A stretch of DNA of 8,065 nucleotides, from positions 1 through 8,065 of the forward strand of contig JAGOOL010000027.1 in assembly GCA_017992485.1 (NCBI GenBank), read 5' to 3'. The number at the start of each line of letters is the position of its first letter. Positions within the stretch are counted from its first letter, which is position 1. The notes beneath the pieces are model-generated. The model worked only from the letters and a program-made list of their open reading frames with translations, had not been told where the DNA came from and made no database searches. This stretch comes from Minisyncoccota bacterium (GTDB lineage Bacteria > Patescibacteriota > Minisyncoccia > Phycocordibacterales > UBA9973). The translations under genes and the position numbers were made by a program. Positions 1 to 5,712 of this stretch are shown in pieces.

Positions 1-196
1 CTTCTTTATAAAACGAGCGCTTCTTGAGGAATTCAACACTGGCGAGCTGTTTGCATTCATTTGCCGCTTTTGTTCGAGCAATACGGAGACGCTTGCCTAT
101 ATCTTCACTATCTACCGGTTCATCTGCGTTTAAAAGAAAAAGTCGAAGGATTTTAACCCGTGCTTCCGATCCGAAAATTTTAGCGAGTTCTTTCAT
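1..196 (-). CDS. Winged-helix DNA-binding protein, N-terminal part (cut by window edge)
   Basis: The first 65 residues of a protein that runs off the left edge. The start MKELAKIFGSEARVKILRLF is the first helix pair of a winged helix-turn-helix. It is followed by an acidic stretch, a second helix (SEDIGKRLRIARTKAANECK), and 'LASVEFLKKRSFYKE', which fits the recognition helix and the start of the wing. Regulators of this look (G-S-x-A-R-V-K-I-x-R-L-F) are frequent in Patescibacteria genomes, from memory; the regulated targets are unknown. The ATG is chosen because a good promoter lies directly upstream (-35 TTGCCC, 17-bp spacer, -10 TATACT) and its -10 ends only 7 nt before the ATG, so the mRNA should be leaderless. 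The C-terminal domain is not visible, so the exact family (MarR, ArsR or other) cannot be decided. Confidence 0.8.
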   Translation of the reverse strand, partial: MKELAKIFGSEARVKILRLFLLNADEPVDSEDIGKRLRIARTKAANECKQLASVEFLKKRSFYKE

Positions 197-203
197 GGAG
201 CTT

Positions 204-232
204 AGTATACTCTCTTGCTACGTGTAGGGCAA
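204..232 (-). promoter_or_regulatory. Promoter of the winged-helix gene
   Basis: Reading the minus strand, TTGCCC (complement of 227-232) is followed by a 17-bp spacer and TATACT (complement of 204-209). The expected start of transcription falls on or within a base or two of the ATG at 194-196, which implies a leaderless message. Confidence 0.65.
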
Positions 233-275
233 AAGAATGAAGAAAGCACGAGAAAATGACAAAAATGTCCAGAGT

Positions 276-527
276 TTAATACTCGAGTTTTATATCTAAG
301 TGTTCGGCAATCTGGTGGTGCCAACGCTCGTGGCGAGCGAGCTGAACTTTTATCATTGTTATTTCTTGCTTCATTTCGGCGATCTGTTTTGACATGCCAT
401 CCAAGATCGAAATAATTGCTGCAAAATTTGCACGCATTTCGTCTTTAAATTCTTGAAATTCTTCCTTAGTAACAAACCGCGCGTCGCACGCAGTAATTAT
501 TCGATTGATATCACTATTTGATAGCAT
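276..527 (-). CDS. Small coiled-coil protein of unknown function
   Basis: Encodes about 83 residues from the ATG at 525-527; an in-frame GTG at 531-533 would add two. The protein is soluble, with no signal or membrane segment. After 'VTKEEFQEFKDEMRANF' a long amphipathic helix (SKQIAEMKQEITMIKVQLAR) has heptad-like spacing, suggesting a coiled coil and oligomerisation. It ends in a conserved-looking tail, 'RHERWHHQIAEHLDIKLEY'. Short proteins with such a tail are, from memory, common in Patescibacteria and have no assigned function. The ATG is preferred because an extended -10 box (TGATACAAT) ends 6 nt upstream, so the transcript would begin at or next to this ATG, excluding the GTG. No convincing terminator follows; the next gene's promoter begins about 45 bases downstream. 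Confidence 0.8.
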   Translation of the reverse strand: MLSNSDINRIITACDARFVTKEEFQEFKDEMRANFAAIISILDGMSKQIAEMKQEITMIKVQLARHERWHHQIAEHLDIKLEY

Positions 528-533
528 GGTCAC

Positions 534-542
534 ATTGTATCA
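534..542 (-). promoter_or_regulatory. Extended -10 promoter of the coiled-coil gene
   Basis: The minus strand reads TGATACAAT, a TGn-extended -10 box (TACAAT, complement of 534-539). No good -35 lies at 16-18 bp; TTGAGT is present but 20 bp away. The box ends 6 nt before the ATG at 525-527. Confidence 0.5.
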
Positions 543-597
543 GTGGCACATTAAGCAAAACTCAAAAAATAATAAAGAATACTGATAATCGGTGGAA

Positions 598-631
598 AAC
601 AAAAAACCCCTTATTTTCATAAGGGGTTTTT
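598..631 (-). terminator. Intrinsic terminator of rplJ-rplL
   Basis: A 13-bp perfect stem (602-614 with 619-631, 4-base loop) with the core CCCCTTAT/ATAAGGGG. On the minus strand it ends in a T-rich run just after the stem. It lies about 30 bases past the rplL stop and closes the ribosomal unit. The A/T flanks are symmetric enough that it may also work on the plus strand. Confidence 0.93.
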
Positions 632-660
632 GTGAATTTCTGTGGAAACGCGAATAGGAT

Positions 661-1053
661 TTACTTAAGTTCAACCTTACCACCTGCTTCTTCGATTTTC
701 TTTTTGAGGTCTTCAGCATCTGCTTTCTTGACGCCGTCCTTGAGGGTTGCTGGTGCACCGTCAACGAGATCCTTCGCTTCCTTGAGACCAAGGCCGAGGA
801 CTTCCTTAACTACCTTCATGACTGCGATCTTCTGCTCACCAGCTGATGCGAGAACAACTGTAAAGCTGTCCTTTTCTTCAGCTGCTGCACCTGCGCCAGC
901 TGCTGGAGCTGCGGCAACTGCTGCTGCAGAAACGCCGAATTTTTCTTCCAATGTCTTCACGAGTTCGTGAAGGTCGATAACTGTCATAGTGTCGATCTTC
1001 TCAACAAGGTCCTTGAACTTTGCTGGAATTTCTACTGATTTTGTTTCTTCCAT
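661..1053 (-). CDS. rplL: 50S ribosomal protein L7/L12
   Basis: The 130-residue stalk protein, which binds as dimers to the C-terminal helix of L10 and recruits and activates translation GTPases (EF-Tu, EF-G, IF2, RF3). The N-terminal dimerisation domain is at about residues 8-40 (FKDLVEKIDTMTVIDLHELV). An Ala/Gly-rich hinge covers 42-58. The C-terminal factor-binding domain (about 62-130) contains the signature 'KIAVMKVVKEVLGLGLKEAK' and ends in 'EEAGGKVELK', as in nearly all bacteria. The length is slightly above the usual 120-128 residues. It starts 42 bp after the rplJ stop, with no promoter and no Shine-Dalgarno motif in that AT-rich gap, so it is co-transcribed with rplJ and controlled by the L10 leader. 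Confidence 0.98.
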   Translation of the reverse strand: MEETKSVEIPAKFKDLVEKIDTMTVIDLHELVKTLEEKFGVSAAAVAAAPAAGAGAAAEEKDSFTVVLASAGEQKIAVMKVVKEVLGLGLKEAKDLVDGAPATLKDGVKKADAEDLKKKIEEAGGKVELK

Positions 1054-1095
1054 AATATTTTAAATAAAAATTAATAAGTAATTCAGGTAACTTCG

Positions 1096-1587
1096 TTATG
1101 CTGTTTTTGTCTTGGCAATTTCCGAGACAACAACTGCAAAGCGCTGAATTGGTGAATTGATGAGGTTGACGAACTGCGCAATGAGCGTTTCGCGAGGTGG
1201 GATTGTTGCGATTGAGAGCATGTCTGCTTGAGACTTGAACACTCCATCGAATACACCACCGACGATCTCAGCTTTAGTCTTGTGTGTCTTTGAGAATTCA
1301 AAGACTGCACGAGCCGGAGCCAAAAGATCATCACTCCACGCAATCGCAATTTCGCCTGGCATATCCGGCATTTCACCTTGGTAGCCACCATCATTGAGTG
1401 CCTTCTTGAGAAGAGTCTTTTTGATGACGCGATAGTTAGAACCTTCTGCGCGGAGACCGCGGCGGAGAGTAATGTTATCTGCGACAGTAAGCTTATCGAA
1501 TTTCACAAAGACGATAGTCCTTGCGCCTTTCGTAATGCTTGATGCATCTTCCAAGAGTTGTGATTTCTTTGCTTTAGTAAGAGCCAT
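1096..1587 (-). CDS. rplJ: 50S ribosomal protein L10
   Basis: A 163-residue L10, close to the family's usual 160-175. L10 anchors the L7/L12 stalk to 23S rRNA and in many bacteria represses its own operon by binding the mRNA leader. The N-terminal rRNA-binding domain begins MALTKAKKSQLLEDASSITK and includes 'LRRGLRAEGSNYRVIKKTLL' (about 41-60), a strong L10 signature. The end 'PPRETLIAQFVNLINSPIQR' plus 'FAVVVSEIAK' is the helix that binds L12 dimers. The start is the ATG at 1585-1587; a longer in-frame reading to 1779 passes through the structured leader and its terminator and is not protein-like. No Shine-Dalgarno motif precedes the ATG, which sits in an A/T-rich stretch. Confidence 0.98.
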   Translation of the reverse strand: MALTKAKKSQLLEDASSITKGARTIVFVKFDKLTVADNITLRRGLRAEGSNYRVIKKTLLKKALNDGGYQGEMPDMPGEIAIAWSDDLLAPARAVFEFSKTHKTKAEIVGGVFDGVFKSQADMLSIATIPPRETLIAQFVNLINSPIQRFAVVVSEIAKTKTA

Positions 1588-1650
1588 AATAATGTTTCGT
1601 TTACTGTTTTCGACCGCCGGAATTTGGTGGTTTTCGCATTGCTGCACCCC

Positions 1651-1682
1651 AAATAAAAAACCGGCCATTTTGTTAAAGGCCG
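1651..1682 (-). terminator. Attenuator hairpin in the rplJ leader
   Basis: On the minus strand, CGGCC (complement of 1678-1682) pairs with GGCCG (1662-1666), with two further A-U pairs beyond a mismatch, followed by TTTTTTATTT (1651-1660). This is an intrinsic terminator 63 bases upstream of the rplJ ATG and downstream of the L10-binding fold, so it probably acts as a regulated attenuator. A small hairpin, CGAC-TCAT-GTCG (1681-1692), shares two bases with the base of the terminator stem and could compete with it. Confidence 0.75.
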
Positions 1683-1734
1683 ACATGAGTCGTTTCAGAT
1701 AAAGAGTGCTCGCTTTCGCGGGTAGTCTTATGAG

Positions 1735-1815
1735 AGTCCTCGGTAGGGCCTCTTCGTATGGGTTTCCCCCTTGAAGCATTGCTGCCTCTTACGATGCCTA
1801 CTGTCTTTGGCCTAT
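1735..1815 (-). promoter_or_regulatory. Ribosomal protein L10 leader (autoregulatory mRNA element)
   Basis: The minus-strand RNA contains 'CCAAAGACAGTAGGC' (about 1797-1811) and then 'CCTACCGAGG' (1738-1747), the two conserved halves of the L10 leader. GTAGG pairs with CCTAC, leaving the purine-rich AAAGACA and CGAGG flanks that form the L10/L12-binding internal loop. This arrangement is well described for Firmicutes and several other phyla. Here it sits just after a promoter and before an attenuator hairpin. The likely logic is that excess L10-(L12)n binds the leader and favours termination. The identification is by remembered consensus, not by a covariance-model search. Confidence 0.8.
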
Positions 1816-1821
1816 GCAGCT

Positions 1822-1849
1822 ATATTACCCTAAAATAGATTTTCGTCAA
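1822..1849 (-). promoter_or_regulatory. Promoter of the L10 leader-rplJ-rplL unit
   Basis: The minus strand has TTGACG (1844-1849), a 16-bp spacer and TAATAT (1822-1827). Transcription would start about 10 bases before the L10 leader motif. The -35 box directly abuts the stop codon of the upstream 50-residue gene (1850-1852). Confidence 0.7.
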
Positions 1850-2002
1850 TTATCGAACCAGGTCACTGATCCGCTCAGTTACAGTCATAGATTCTCCATA
1901 TTTGGCATTGTCGTGAGCATTGATGACAAACAGTAAAATAATACCAACGCCGAAAAACAGCGTGAGTGCTATTGAAAATCGGAAAAAGTGACGTTTATAC
2001 AT
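1850..2002 (-). CDS. 50-residue single-pass membrane protein
   Basis: A short open frame starting MYKRHFFRFSIALTLFFGVG, continuing IILLFVINAH, and ending TVTERISDLVR. A basic N-terminus (K3, R4, R8) is followed by one hydrophobic segment (about residues 9-28) and a short polar C-terminal tail of about 20 residues. By the positive-inside rule the tail should lie outside the membrane. It starts 11 bp after the stop of the WD40-like propeller gene with no promoter or terminator between, so the two are probably one operon. Its stop codon touches the -35 box of the rplJ promoter. No known family is recognised. The membrane segment, tight spacing and clean stop support it being real, but there is no ribosome binding site to confirm the start. 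Confidence 0.6.
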   Translation of the reverse strand: MYKRHFFRFSIALTLFFGVGIILLFVINAHDNAKYGESMTVTERISDLVR

Positions 2003-2013
2003 ACATTAATTAT

Positions 2014-3198
2014 TTACGCATTTGGCAATTCGACAAACTGTACAGCATCGCTACCTTCGCTAACAGTAACTGCGGTTCGGCCGTTTGGCGACACAATTGT
2101 ATATGGCAACCAAATCGTATCAACAACAGTTTCAATCGAGGTTTGTAGATTGAACGCAGCAACTTCGTACCCGCCATCCTGTTCACGGACAAACATAGCG
2201 AGTGGTGATGGCAAAAGAGAAAAATGAGCAATCCGATTCTTTTCAGTACGCTTAACTTCGGTTTTTTTCTCTACATGATTATCGTAGGTCGTAATTCTAC
2301 TTCCTTTCACAATACCAATCTCACGATCACGATGGGCTACGAATGCCGTGCCTTCAGTTGTTTCTGCAAGCAACGTAAGTGCTGCATCACTAAAATCATA
2401 GGCATAATCAAAATATGAATCACCAACACTTAGCGTCAGGAGGACAAGCTCATCTTTTGAAACCCAAACAGCCTGCGCTAGCGACTCGGGAAGTTGGGTG
2501 AGGGCAACTTGTGCTCGTGTGCCAATATGAAACTCAGCAAGTGTCGGTTTTTTATTTTCTCCTGTAGAGATAATAAGTGTCTTATCGTCTGCTTTCCAAA
2601 GTAATGGTACGTCATTTTTATTTTGCGAAAGTTGAGTAACCTTATTAGTCTTGACACTATATACTGCGAGACCATTATTGTTGTACGCAATATATGATCC
2701 GTCGCTTGAAATGATCGGTTGCGTTTCGCCGGCAGTTGTCAGTACCTTTGATTGATTAGTCACAATATCAAAATAACCAAAACCGGTTTCGGTTGCATAC
2801 GCAATTTTATTTCCGGACCAACTGACAGTATCAAGTAATGTAGCACTTGGTACTTCAACATACTGTTTTCGAGTAATATCAAGCACGAACGGTTTTACAC
2901 GAGGTCCGCTCGGATCGATAAATCGCACGTTTGCTAAAATATATTTACTATTCGGCGACCAAGAAACAACAGAGGCAAGTGAGGCTCCTGGTATCTGAGC
3001 TTTGATAGACGAACCGAAATATTGTTTGGCTTCTTCGAGCTCACGGTTGAGTGATGATTTTGTTGTGATACTCGGAACACTGTCTGGCACGGGGACCTGG
3101 AGTGATTCTGGTGTAGAGATAAAAATGAGAGTAATGAGACCGGAAAGTATAAATCCGATGAACATGAGTACTCGTTTAAGGAACGATTCAGATACCAT
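2014..3198 (-). CDS. Membrane-anchored WD40/TolB-like beta-propeller protein
   Basis: 394 residues. A short cytoplasmic N-terminus (MVSESFLKR) leads into one membrane segment (about 10-28, VLMFIGFILSGLITLIFI), a polar linker, and then repeated blade-like units. Blade signatures are 'VVSWSPNSKYILANV', 'VSWSGNKIAYATETGFGYFD', 'IISSDGSYIAYNNNGLAVYS', 'LWKADDKTLIIST' and 'IVSPNGRTAVTV', typical of PD40/WD40-like propellers such as that of TolB. The propeller should face outward and act in protein-protein contacts; no catalytic residues are visible. The ATG at 3196-3198 is chosen because an extended -10 box ends 6 nt upstream; the in-frame extension further upstream runs through a terminator. It probably forms an operon with the 50-residue membrane protein downstream. 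The partner and exact role are unknown. Confidence 0.85.
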   Translation of the reverse strand: MVSESFLKRVLMFIGFILSGLITLIFISTPESLQVPVPDSVPSITTKSSLNRELEEAKQYFGSSIKAQIPGASLASVVSWSPNSKYILANVRFIDPSGPRVKPFVLDITRKQYVEVPSATLLDTVSWSGNKIAYATETGFGYFDIVTNQSKVLTTAGETQPIISSDGSYIAYNNNGLAVYSVKTNKVTQLSQNKNDVPLLWKADDKTLIISTGENKKPTLAEFHIGTRAQVALTQLPESLAQAVWVSKDELVLLTLSVGDSYFDYAYDFSDAALTLLAETTEGTAFVAHRDREIGIVKGSRITTYDNHVEKKTEVKRTEKNRIAHFSLLPSPLAMFVREQDGGYEVAAFNLQTSIETVVDTIWLPYTIVSPNGRTAVTVSEGSDAVQFVELPNA

Positions 3199-3204
3199 AG
3201 CAAA

Positions 3205-3213
3205 AGTATACCA
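3205..3213 (-). promoter_or_regulatory. Extended -10 promoter of the WD40-like gene
   Basis: The minus strand reads TGGTATACT, a TGn-extended -10 (TATACT, complement of 3205-3210), 6 nt before the ATG. The -35 position is occupied by the preceding gene's terminator, so recognition must rest on the extended -10. Confidence 0.6.
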
Positions 3214-3215
3214 TG

Positions 3216-3244
3216 CAACACAAAACCACTTGTTTAAAAGTGGT
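3216..3244 (-). terminator. Intrinsic terminator of the two-cysteine protein gene
   Basis: Stem ACCACTT/AAGTGGT (3225-3231 with 3238-3244, 6-base loop) followed on the minus strand by TTTGTGTT. It lies about 35 bases past the stop at 3279. It is weaker than the window's other terminators because the T-run is interrupted. Confidence 0.7.
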
Positions 3245-3278
3245 CTTTTGTTTATAAGACAATAAAAGCTATTTTTGT

Positions 3279-3746
3279 TTACTTTTGTACTAAGATAGTC
3301 GCAACATTCTGTGATGTTCCGCAATCAACAAGGATTGTTGCTGGGAGCTTTGTTGCAGAGAGCTTCACGATTTTGAATCCGTAAGGCTTGATAGTAAACA
3401 CTGAAGAGAGATGTACTTTTGCTGACTGAGGAGAACGATTGTCGATCATGATACTTGTACCATTTTTGTATGTCACATTGTTTGGATGTGCCTGACATAC
3501 TTTGTCGAGCTGAATACGTTTCTCACTATATAGTTTTAGTGCGTCTGCGTATTTGAGTGTTGCTGTAGCTGAAACGTTTAGGCTTCCTTCTGTTGTATCT
3601 TCTGTTCCTTCTGGAGCAATAACTTCGCCAGAAGTATCAGCTGGAGCTGGTGCATCATCTTTTTTAGCAAAGATAAAAATAGCGCCGACAACAAGGAGAA
3701 TAATAACGATCACTAGCACGATCATATTTTTGTTTTTGTGTTCCAT
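3279..3746 (-). CDS. Membrane-anchored protein with a small two-cysteine beta domain
   Basis: 155 residues. A basic N-terminus (MEHKNKN) precedes one strong membrane segment (about 8-27, MIVLVIVIILLVVGAIFIFA). An acidic, Pro/Thr-rich linker follows (about 29-60, with 'APAPADTSGEVIAPEGTEDT'), then a C-terminal domain of about 90 residues. In the domain, 'RIQLDKVCQAHPNNVTYKNG', 'IMIDNRS', 'YGFKIVKL' and 'ILVDCG' alternate as beta strands, and the only two cysteines (C84, C142) could form a disulfide outside the cell. I recall similar membrane-tethered domains in Patescibacteria annotated as hypothetical; the layout resembles a cupredoxin-like sandwich, but no copper ligand set is evident. It has its own promoter and terminator. 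Confidence 0.85.
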   Translation of the reverse strand: MEHKNKNMIVLVIVIILLVVGAIFIFAKKDDAPAPADTSGEVIAPEGTEDTTEGSLNVSATATLKYADALKLYSEKRIQLDKVCQAHPNNVTYKNGTSIMIDNRSPQSAKVHLSSVFTIKPYGFKIVKLSATKLPATILVDCGTSQNVATILVQK

Positions 3747-3782
3747 GGTTTTAATTTAGATTAATAATTCTTTAGTAATTTA

Positions 3783-3791
3783 ATTATACCA
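3783..3791 (-). promoter_or_regulatory. Extended -10 promoter of the two-cysteine protein gene
   Basis: The minus strand reads TGGTATAAT, a consensus TATAAT (3783-3788) with a TGn extension; a weak -35 (TTTAAA) is 17 bp upstream. The -10 ends 36 nt before the ATG, giving a leader of about 29 nt with no Shine-Dalgarno motif. Confidence 0.75.
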
Positions 3792-3814
3792 CAAAATTGC
3801 AATAATTTAAAGTA

Positions 3815-3843
3815 TTAAAAAACTCCGACAAGTGTCGGAGTTT
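3815..3843 (-). terminator. Intrinsic terminator of the secreted propeller gene
   Basis: A 10-bp perfect stem AAACTCCGAC/GTCGGAGTTT (3820-3829 with 3834-3843, 4-base loop), followed on the minus strand by a run of T. It lies about 30 bases past the stop at 3872-3874. A further inverted repeat encloses it (3812-3821 with 3863-3872). Confidence 0.92.
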
Positions 3844-3871
3844 GGTGTTTTTACTTTTGTGGTTTTTAATA

Positions 3872-5551
3872 CTATGGCACAATAAATCGTAAGAAATTTG
3901 CTTTGTTGCTTTCACTATTTTTTGATACTTCACGCGCAATGTACACTCCACTTGCATACGAATCTAGGCAGATGGGCGCACGTATGTTTTCTACAAGCTC
4001 ACCACTACTACGGAAAATGGAAATATTTTCCGAGCACATTTCGCATGACAGTACATGCGAAAAACTATTGTAGGTAATCTGTTTCTTCGTGGGAATGGAA
4101 ACTGCTTCGTACCACACACCTGCAAGCACACCATCCCAATCATGTTGCTCTAATTTGAAATAAATAATCGTTTCGTGCTGAGCTAGTTCATTGCTTACAT
4201 TGTAAACATATGAATATTCACGAAGTTGCGTACTATTACCATATGCAGGAATATTACCAATAGTATTCCAAGACAGCGCATCAAGAGATACTGACAAATC
4301 AAAATAATCTGCATTTGTTTCTGTTGCTGTTTCCCATTTAATTTTAACATTCTGCTCTGGAGTTTTTTCTACTTCACAGGTAAACAGCGTAAGTTCAACA
4401 GGCAACGACACTTCCCCTTTATACGCAATGTTGTTAGCGATATTGCCATTTGAAGTAGTAAATGCCCCGCCTGCATACATAATTCCAGACAATGAATCTG
4501 TGTAGAGAGTAGATATTGATTCGTAACCACCTGCAAAAATACCCGTATTGTCAGGAACCCAAATTGAACCATTCCAATAACCGCAATTGCCTACTTGGTC
4601 TCCGGAACCCAATGATTTTTGACCAGCAACATACAGTTTTCCTTGGTACGCGGCAGATGTTAGCCCAAAAATTTTTGCACCGTTTCCAACAGATTGCCAG
4701 CCTCCCCCAATATTTTGTGCGACGGCCTGCGAAGTTGCACCGCCTGCACTAGGGAAACCTCCCGCTACATATACAGAACTATTATATGAAGTACATTTAT
4801 TCGCATATATACCAATGCCTATATTCAGTGGTATCCACGACATACCATTCCACTTTGCGCAACAGAAGGCCACCTGCCCACACACTTGATCAAATACTCC
4901 GCTGACATATATATACCCACCTGATGCGTACACATCATTTATAGATGGCTGTGATTGCCAGCTACATGACACTGAACCTGGAAACGCTGACCAATTTACT
5001 CCGTCCCACTTTGCCAAATATTCAATATTTACGCCGTTAACAGACAGAAATCTTCCACCAATAATCATCTGGCCATTAAACACAGTTGCAGTTTTCATGT
5101 AGCTATTCCCAAAATATGTTGAGAGTTTGCCAATCGGCATCCAACTACTACCAGTCCATTTCATCATGCCGTATCGACATGTGTCGATATTGAAACCACC
5201 AAGCGCGTATAGCTCGTTATTGAAAGTGCAAAAACCAAGTGGCGGACTTGGCAACGTATCTGTCGGTATCCACGAGTATCCGTCGTGCCTTGCAACATAT
5301 TGAGCAGTAATAGAACCAGCAGTAGTAAAATTGCCACCTACCCAAGTGTAGCCACCGAAAGTTGTAATCGAAGAGACGTCGTCATTTAGTGGTCCGCCAG
5401 GAAGTGGTTGCCATGACTGTGCGTTCGCCACATAGCTTGTCCCGCAAATTATGAGAATAATAATATCAATCGTAGCGACAAGATAGATTGCGCGTTTGTA
5501 AAACTGCCAGCTTTTTTGCTGAAGCAGATGTAGGTTTGTTTCTGTTTTCAT
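3872..5551 (-). CDS. Secreted seven-repeat beta-propeller protein with Bacteroidota-like C-terminus
   Basis: 559 residues. A long basic N-region leads to a signal peptide (hydrophobic 21-37, likely cleavage after A-N-A at 42-44). Seven repeats (about 46-380) share the pattern 'Y-V-x-G-x-F ... A-x-W-x-G-x-x-W', for example 'TWVGGNFTTAGS', 'MIIGGRFLSVNG', 'VYVAGGFPSAGG' and 'MYAGGAFTTSNG', and should form a seven-bladed propeller. Residues 383-485 begin 'LPVELTLF', continue 'KIKWETATETNADYFDLSVS' and 'YFKLEQHDWDG', and match the beta-sandwich before the sorting domain of Bacteroidota type IX cargo. Residues 505-559 ('ISIFRSSGELVENI', 'YASGVYIA') resemble a degenerate sorting domain. Twelve cysteines lie in the mature part. 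The ATG at 5549-5551 is chosen; a TTG at 5626 would add 25 non-signal-like residues. It is probably surface-exposed or adhesive, and its origin is probably horizontal transfer. Confidence 0.88.
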   Translation of the reverse strand: MKTETNLHLLQQKSWQFYKRAIYLVATIDIIILIICGTSYVANAQSWQPLPGGPLNDDVSSITTFGGYTWVGGNFTTAGSITAQYVARHDGYSWIPTDTLPSPPLGFCTFNNELYALGGFNIDTCRYGMMKWTGSSWMPIGKLSTYFGNSYMKTATVFNGQMIIGGRFLSVNGVNIEYLAKWDGVNWSAFPGSVSCSWQSQPSINDVYASGGYIYVSGVFDQVCGQVAFCCAKWNGMSWIPLNIGIGIYANKCTSYNSSVYVAGGFPSAGGATSQAVAQNIGGGWQSVGNGAKIFGLTSAAYQGKLYVAGQKSLGSGDQVGNCGYWNGSIWVPDNTGIFAGGYESISTLYTDSLSGIMYAGGAFTTSNGNIANNIAYKGEVSLPVELTLFTCEVEKTPEQNVKIKWETATETNADYFDLSVSLDALSWNTIGNIPAYGNSTQLREYSYVYNVSNELAQHETIIYFKLEQHDWDGVLAGVWYEAVSIPTKKQITYNSFSHVLSCEMCSENISIFRSSGELVENIRAPICLDSYASGVYIAREVSKNSESNKANFLRFIVP

Positions 5552-5561
5552 TTTTTCGTTT

Positions 5562-5567
5562 TTTATA
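5562..5567 (-). promoter_or_regulatory. Possible -10 box of the secreted propeller gene
   Basis: TATAAA on the minus strand ends 10 nt before the ATG. There is no TGn extension and no good -35 at the right spacing, unlike the clear boxes of the other genes here, so this is only a candidate. Confidence 0.25.
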
Positions 5568-5639
5568 TTTATTGTTGTAAATGTATTTAGAAAAATTCTA
5601 CAGAAACGACATGAAGGCACGCTCAAGAAAACATTCAGA

Positions 5640-5673
5640 CAAAATAAAAACCCTCAGTTTCCTGAGGATTTTT
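5640..5673 (-). terminator. Intrinsic terminator of the TPR gene
   Basis: Stem with core CCTCAG/CTGAGG (5652-5657 with 5662-5667, 4-base loop), extended on the minus-strand RNA by a G-U pair and A-U pairs, then TTTTTATTTT. It lies about 40 bases past the stop at 5713. Confidence 0.9.
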
Positions 5674-5712
5674 ATTATTGAAAATTATATTTTCTATCTT
5701 TGTCGTACTGTT

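Noticed and set aside
632..970. 112-residue open frame on the plus strand
   Set aside because: Antisense shadow of rplL; its Ala/Ser-rich translation mirrors the L7/L12 hinge codons.
1083..1394. 103-residue open frame on the minus strand within rplJ
   Set aside because: It lies in another frame of a clear L10 gene and has no family resemblance.
1613..1650. Possible second hairpin between the attenuator and the rplJ start (CCACC...GGCGG)
   Set aside because: The pairing contains a central A-C mismatch and there is no T-run after it; too weak to call.
1588..1779. N-terminal extension of L10 by 64 residues
   Set aside because: This stretch is the structured L10 leader and attenuator; L10 starts normally with MALTKAKK at 1587.
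3199..3324. N-terminal extension of the WD40-like propeller
   Set aside because: The extension crosses the preceding gene's terminator and stop codon and the extended -10 box; the membrane segment follows the ATG at 3198 naturally.
5552..5626. TTG start adding 25 residues to the secreted propeller
   Set aside because: The added residues are not signal-like and there is no promoter upstream at a suitable distance; the ATG at 5551 gives a normal signal peptide.
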